Origin: Streptosporangiaceae bacterium NEAU-GS5
Lineage (GTDB): Bacteria > Actinomycetota > Actinomycetes > Streptosporangiales > Streptosporangiaceae
Reading direction: 5' to 3'
Assembly (NCBI GenBank): GCA_017592665.1
Contig: JAGFNW010000014.1
Location: forward strand, 62,001-126,000
Length of the DNA: 64,000 nt
Position 1 is the first letter of the stretch. Every line of letters starts with the position of its first letter. Made by a program: the position numbers and the translations under genes. The notes beneath the pieces were generated by a model. That model made no database searches and was not told the DNA's origin. It saw only the letters and a program-made list of their open reading frames with translations. Below, piece after piece: positions 60,633-64,000 of the stretch.

Positions 60633-62284
60633 CGGGCGCCCTCGGCTTCGGCGGCCCCGGCTTCGAAGACGTCCCGATAGTCGGGGTCGGGCCACAGGGT
60701 GCGATGGGAGGCGACGGCGCGGACGCGGCCCTCGTCGAGCCAGACGACCAGGTCGGCGCGGGCCGCGGTGGCCGCGCGCCGGGCCACCACCAGCCGCGTG
60801 CGGCCGTGCAGTTCGCCCGCGATGGCGTCGTTGACCTGGCGTTCGGTGACCGTGTCGAGGCTCGAGGTGGCGTCGTCGAGGATCAGCAGCCGGCTGCCCT
60901 TCGCCTGCGCCGTCGCGAAGCAGCGGGCCAGGCCGATGCGCTGCCGCTCGCCGCCGGACATGGGCGCGTCGCGCGGCGGCGTGTCGAAGCCGAGAGGCAG
61001 GCGCCGGATGAAGCCGTCGGCGCGCGCCGCCCGCGCGGCCGACCCGGCGTACTCGCGTCCGGCGACCGGCGCGATGGCGGCGCCCAGGGTCGGGCCGAAG
61101 AGGATGGGCCGTTCGAAGGCGTAGCCGACGGCGCCGCGCAGGGTCGCGCGTGACAGCTGGGGGAGCGGCGTGCCGTCGAGCAGGACCTCTCCATGTGCGG
61201 GGTCGGTCAGACGTCCGGCCAGGGCGGCCACCAGCGACTTGCCCGATCCGGACTTTCCCGCCAGGGCGACCGTCGCCCCGCCGGGGATGACCAGGTCGCC
61301 GCAGGGCGTCCCGCGGAATTCGAGCCTGCCCGGCCCGGCCGGCAGCTCCCGAGTGCCGTACGTGGTCCGCGGCTCGTCCGCCAGCTCCGAGAGCCGTCCG
61401 GCGGCGGCCCGGGCCCGCGCCAGGCGGCCCACATGGCCGAGGGCCGATCCGATGCCCGCGGCGAGGACGGCGTAGCGGGCCGCCGCGTACAGACCGCCGA
61501 CCGTCAGCGCGCCGGCCTGGATCCGAAGGCCTCCGACGCCGAGCACGGCGACCTCCACCAGCGGGACCATGAGCCCCGCGCGGACGCCCGCGGTGGCCGA
61601 CAGACGCCACAGCCGGAGCCCATAGGCCCGCAGCTGCGGCAGCGGGGCGAGGACCCGGCGGGTCTCGTCTTCGGCGGCTCCCGCGGCGGCGATCGTCCGC
61701 GCGCCCGTGAGGGCGTCGAGCAGCCGCGCCGCGATCTCGCCCTGGGTGCTCTGGTAGCCGCTCGCGATCTCGGTCGTGTCGCGCAGGAACCCCCGCACCC
61801 ACACCCCCGTCACGAGCAGCCCTGCCGCCAGGACGACCGCCAGCCACGGGTCGATGAGCGCGAGGGCCACCAGCGCCCCGATGGTCGGCACGAGCGCCGA
61901 CACCGCCGTGACGACGGCTTCGGGCGCCCGGCCGGTCTCTTCGGCGTTGAGGCAGACGCGGGTGACCACGTCTCCCGCCGCGTGCTTGCGCGAGAGTCCG
62001 GGCCCGACTCCGAGGATGTGCCCGATCAGGCCGGCCCGCAGGCGGGCCGTGGCCCGTGCGCCGCTCGCCCCGCTCGCCCACACCTCGGCCACCTCGGTCG
62101 CCACGATGCCGGCCACCACGGCCGCGCACATGCGCCACGTGCCGGGAGCGTCGATGGCCCGCCCCAGCGTGTACGGCAGGGCCACCCGGAGGGCCGCCCC
62201 GCCGACCGCCGTGAACAAGAGCACGGGCAGCCACGGGCCGCCCAGCCGGACGGTCCTCGCGACGAGCTGATCCGCGGGCCCCAT
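60629..62284 (-). CDS. Lanthipeptide ABC exporter half, degenerate ATPase (LanT1)
   Basis: 551 aa. Six-helix ABC membrane domain, then ATPase with Walker A GKSGSGKSLVAALA and signature MSGGERQRIGLARCFA. The Walker B region reads LLILDDATSSLD (catalytic Glu replaced by Asp) and the H-loop reads VVARRAATA (His replaced by Arg). One ATP site of the presumed LanT1/LanT2 heterodimer is thus degenerate. GGGAGGACGTCCG precedes ATG 62284. No peptidase C39 domain, so leader removal needs a separate enzyme. Confidence 0.9.
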   Translation of the reverse strand: MGPADQLVARTVRLGGPWLPVLLFTAVGGAALRVALPYTLGRAIDAPGTWRMCAAVVAGIVATEVAEVWASGASGARATARLRAGLIGHILGVGPGLSRKHAAGDVVTRVCLNAEETGRAPEAVVTAVSALVPTIGALVALALIDPWLAVVLAAGLLVTGVWVRGFLRDTTEIASGYQSTQGEIAARLLDALTGARTIAAAGAAEDETRRVLAPLPQLRAYGLRLWRLSATAGVRAGLMVPLVEVAVLGVGGLRIQAGALTVGGLYAAARYAVLAAGIGSALGHVGRLARARAAAGRLSELADEPRTTYGTRELPAGPGRLEFRGTPCGDLVIPGGATVALAGKSGSGKSLVAALAGRLTDPAHGEVLLDGTPLPQLSRATLRGAVGYAFERPILFGPTLGAAIAPVAGREYAGSAARAARADGFIRRLPLGFDTPPRDAPMSGGERQRIGLARCFATAQAKGSRLLILDDATSSLDTVTERQVNDAIAGELHGRTRLVVARRAATAARADLVVWLDEGRVRAVASHRTLWPDPDYRDVFEAGAAEAEGAR

Positions 62285-62314
62285 CGGACGTCCTCCCAGG
62301 CCTCTCAAGGGGAC

Positions 62315-62344
62315 GCCGGGTCCCGGCGAAGACCGGGACCCGGC
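62315..62344 (-). terminator. Strong hairpin between precursor and exporter genes
   Basis: GCCGGGTCCCGG pairs perfectly with CCGGGACCCGGC (12 bp) around a six-base loop, 17 bases after the precursor stop. No U-run. Such hairpins commonly act as partial terminators or 3' stabilisers so that precursor mRNA outnumbers exporter mRNA. Confidence 0.75.
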
Positions 62345-62361
62345 ATCTTTCCTCACTACTT

Positions 62362-62499
62362 TTAGTGGCAGAGAAGCAGGCTGACGTTGCTCGGCGTGAC
62401 CGAAGCGCAGCCGAGGACGGTCAGCGTGCTGCCGCCACCGCCGTTGCCGTGGCCGTAGCCGCCGGGCGTCTCCATGCCCTGCAGGTCGAGAAGTGCCAT
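62362..62499 (-). CDS. Class III lanthipeptide precursor peptide
   Basis: 45 aa, too short for standard ORF lists. Leader: MALLDLQGMETP (1-12), matching the LLDLQ-ME recognition box of RamS/LabA-type leaders, then a Gly-rich linker (13-23). Core: S24-x2-T27-x3-C31 and S37-x2-S40-x3-C44, two canonical labionin/lanthionine motifs, ending in His45. Dehydration of Ser/Thr by the kinase domain and cyclisation onto Cys31 and Cys44 would give two (methyl)labionin or lanthionine rings. A perfect AAGGAGGTG lies 8 bases before ATG 62499. The stop of lanKC is three bases upstream of the ATG. Confidence 0.93.
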   Translation of the reverse strand: MALLDLQGMETPGGYGHGNGGGGSTLTVLGCASVTPSNVSLLLCH

Positions 62500-62502
62500 G
62501 TT

Positions 62503-64000
62503 TTACACCTCCTTCCGGAATTCGATGGCCGCCCGCCTGGCATCGACGCGCGCCGGAGACTCCGCGGTCACGGCTCCGGTCGGCGATGTGCCGTGCGGCT
62601 GGACGAACGGGAGGTGCGCCGGCGTGTCGTGACACGCGCCGCCCCAGGCGTACAGGACTCCGGCCGTGCCGGTCGCGAAGTCCATCGAGAGCCGCAGCAG
62701 CTGGTCGCCGGGAAAGGCGACGCCGCCGCGGAAGTTGAGAGCGTGCCAGCGCAGGCCGTCGAGCAGCGCGCCGACCGGGCGGCCGAGCGCCGCGGCCGCC
62801 GCGATGATCCCGGCGCGGCCCGTGAACAGGCCGGGCTGGACGAAGAAGCCGGCGTCGGTGATCGGCAGGATGTCGCGCAGCGCCTGCCGGAATCCCTCGT
62901 CCTCGCGATGGCTCAGGTAGCGGGCGAGGACCAGGGCGATGCCCGCCGAGCCCTCGTCGAGGTAGGGGAGGGTCCGCCAGCCCTGGTTCACCTGGAGGGA
63001 TCCGTCCTGCCCGGGAGCGCAGCGGCGGACGTCCTGGCGGAGCGCGGTCGCGGCGAGGTCGAGCAGGGCGGTGTCCGCGGTGGCCTCGTAGGCGTGCAGG
63101 AAGAGCAGGGCCTGCCCGGCCGAGCCGTACATCAGCCCGGCTCGCGGCTCGCGGCCGCCGCTGATCTCGGAGACCTCGGCGGGGAGGCGGTCGGCGCAGA
63201 TCTCTACGGCCCGCAGCGCCTCTTCGACGCGGCCGAACCGCAGCAGGTTGAGCCCCACTCCGGCGACCCCCGAGTACAGGGAGATGTCGAGGGACTCCCA
63301 CTCCTCGCCCGGGCAGGCGTCGATGAGATCGAGCGCGTCCTCGGTGTGGCCGAGGCCGTCGAGGACGTACGCCACGCCGTGCAGGCCGTCGTAGAAGCCG
63401 GCGGGAGTGCCCGGATCGCGCCGGAGCGCGCGTTTGCGCAGCCATTCTTCGTGGTCTTCGGAGCGCCCGGCCCCGGTCGCGGCGAGCGCGTGGAGGACGC
63501 CGGCCGCGCCGTACGCGAGGCTGATGCCTCCTCCGGGCCGGAACTGGGCGGGATCGCCGGGGAAGAGCCGGTCGTCGCGGTCGAGGGTGGCGGCCGCGAG
63601 GATCGACCGGGCCAGCTGGTCGCGGATCAGCGGCCAGCGCGTCGCGGGCTCGACCGGCGAGCCCGTCTCCGCGCCGAGGAGCGTGCCGACCGCCTCGTCC
63701 AGGGATCCGGCCGGGAACGTCTCGGACACCATCCGGGCCAGCTGCACGCTCTTGGCCCGGTCGAGGCCGAGCATGATGGTCAGCTGCGGCGCGAACATGC
63801 CGATCCGGAGGCAGGCGAGCGCGTAGCGGTCGGTGTCGAGGCCGCGCCGATCAGGCGGCGGGGAGAAGGCCGGGTGCCCGAGGACCGCCCGCGCCTGGTC
63901 GGAGGCCAGGCTGGCCGCCTCGAAGTCGATCAGCACCAGCCGGTCGTCGGCGGTGACCAGCACGTTGTTGGGGTGCAGGTCGCCGAAGACGACCCCGCGG
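62503..64000 (-). CDS. Class III lanthionine synthetase LanKC, C-terminal part (cut by window edge)
   Basis: At least 498 codons; the N-terminal lyase and kinase N-lobe lie beyond the window. The visible part begins with the kinase catalytic loop GDLHPNNVLV and metal motif LIDFEAA, then the C-lobe. The LanC-like cyclase domain follows from about 63540 (ISLAYGAAGVLHALAA, AGFYDGLHGVAYVL, YSGVAGVGLNLL, LMYGSAGQALLFLHA, LDEGSAGIALVLARYL). The WCYG and CHG zinc ligands of class I/II LanC are absent, as in other class III enzymes. It would phosphorylate, dehydrate and cyclise the 45-aa precursor. The stop TAA lies inside the precursor's ribosome-binding region. Confidence 0.93.
   Translation of the reverse strand, partial: RGVVFGDLHPNNVLVTADDRLVLIDFEAASLASDQARAVLGHPAFSPPPDRRGLDTDRYALACLRIGMFAPQLTIMLGLDRAKSVQLARMVSETFPAGSLDEAVGTLLGAETGSPVEPATRWPLIRDQLARSILAAATLDRDDRLFPGDPAQFRPGGGISLAYGAAGVLHALAATGAGRSEDHEEWLRKRALRRDPGTPAGFYDGLHGVAYVLDGLGHTEDALDLIDACPGEEWESLDISLYSGVAGVGLNLLRFGRVEEALRAVEICADRLPAEVSEISGGREPRAGLMYGSAGQALLFLHAYEATADTALLDLAATALRQDVRRCAPGQDGSLQVNQGWRTLPYLDEGSAGIALVLARYLSHREDEGFRQALRDILPITDAGFFVQPGLFTGRAGIIAAAAALGRPVGALLDGLRWHALNFRGGVAFPGDQLLRLSMDFATGTAGVLYAWGGACHDTPAHLPFVQPHGTSPTGAVTAESPARVDARRAAIEFRKEV

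Overview
This window comes from a high-GC actinomycete chromosome. Coding frames have strongly G/C-biased third positions. Several markers are actinobacterial: a sufR-sufB-sufD-Rieske-sufC-sufS-sufU operon, an acVLRF1 peptidyl-tRNA hydrolase, a stand-alone LigD-type phosphoesterase, YtrA-type GntR regulators, rare TTA codons and a SapB-like class III lanthipeptide locus. The mix suggests a filamentous genus near Streptosporangiales (Nonomuraea/Streptosporangium-like). That placement is inference; no rRNA is present.

Layout. 1-6.4 kb: central carbon and haem A genes (tal and tkt; ctaB; a PrsW-like protease; a SanA/YdcF-like protein; ctaA). 6.4-10.7 kb: a GntR/FCD regulator, a DMT exporter, a drug-type ABC pair and a two-domain VOC protein. 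10.7-17.3 kb: the complete suf Fe-S assembly operon, preceded by a SufR operator (ACACT-N5-TGTGA) and an IdeR/DmdR-like iron box. 17.4-19.5 kb: a DEAD-box RNA helicase with a long leader and a repetitive Arg-rich tail. 19.6-26.9 kb: a family-5 ABC importer plus a secreted GH5 mannanase, behind a consensus promoter and a LacI-type palindrome. Three of its six genes carry an early TTA codon, which suggests bldA-type developmental control of mannan use. 26.9-28.1 kb: hisE-hisG.

28.1-35.5 kb is a plastic region. It holds an MFS exporter, then an ABC-2 exporter with a DesK/DesR-type two-component system. The kinase has a roughly 170-residue Pro/Ala insert in its ATPase domain. A convergent YtrA-type regulator/membrane-protein module with a 48-bp palindrome separates it from its response regulator. 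A duplicated kinase 3' end, an IS5-type remnant and a truncated gene lie nearby.

35.5-57 kb is mixed. It includes a secreted M6-protease homologue with HAAAH instead of HExxH, a degenerate EAL-CBS protein, acVLRF1, a LigD phosphoesterase with a dead ligase half, an ABC-F ATPase, a small HTH protein, an enoyl-CoA hydratase and a perfect 27-bp tandem array in front of an ABC exporter. It continues with a sulfotransferase, an S66 peptidase, a polysaccharide deacetylase, a GH15 trehalase-like enzyme behind a 32-codon ORF, an acyl-CoA synthetase, two paralogous secreted proteins and a VioB-like ferritin-fold protein.

57-64 kb (minus strand, running off the right edge) is a class III lanthipeptide operon: lanKC, a 45-aa precursor missing from standard ORF lists, a hairpin, two half-ABC exporters (one with a degenerate ATPase site) and a prolyl-oligopeptidase. 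The precursor has two labionin-type motifs, S-x2-T-x3-C and S-x2-S-x3-C, behind an LLDLQGMET leader box. This is the most promising undescribed system in the window.
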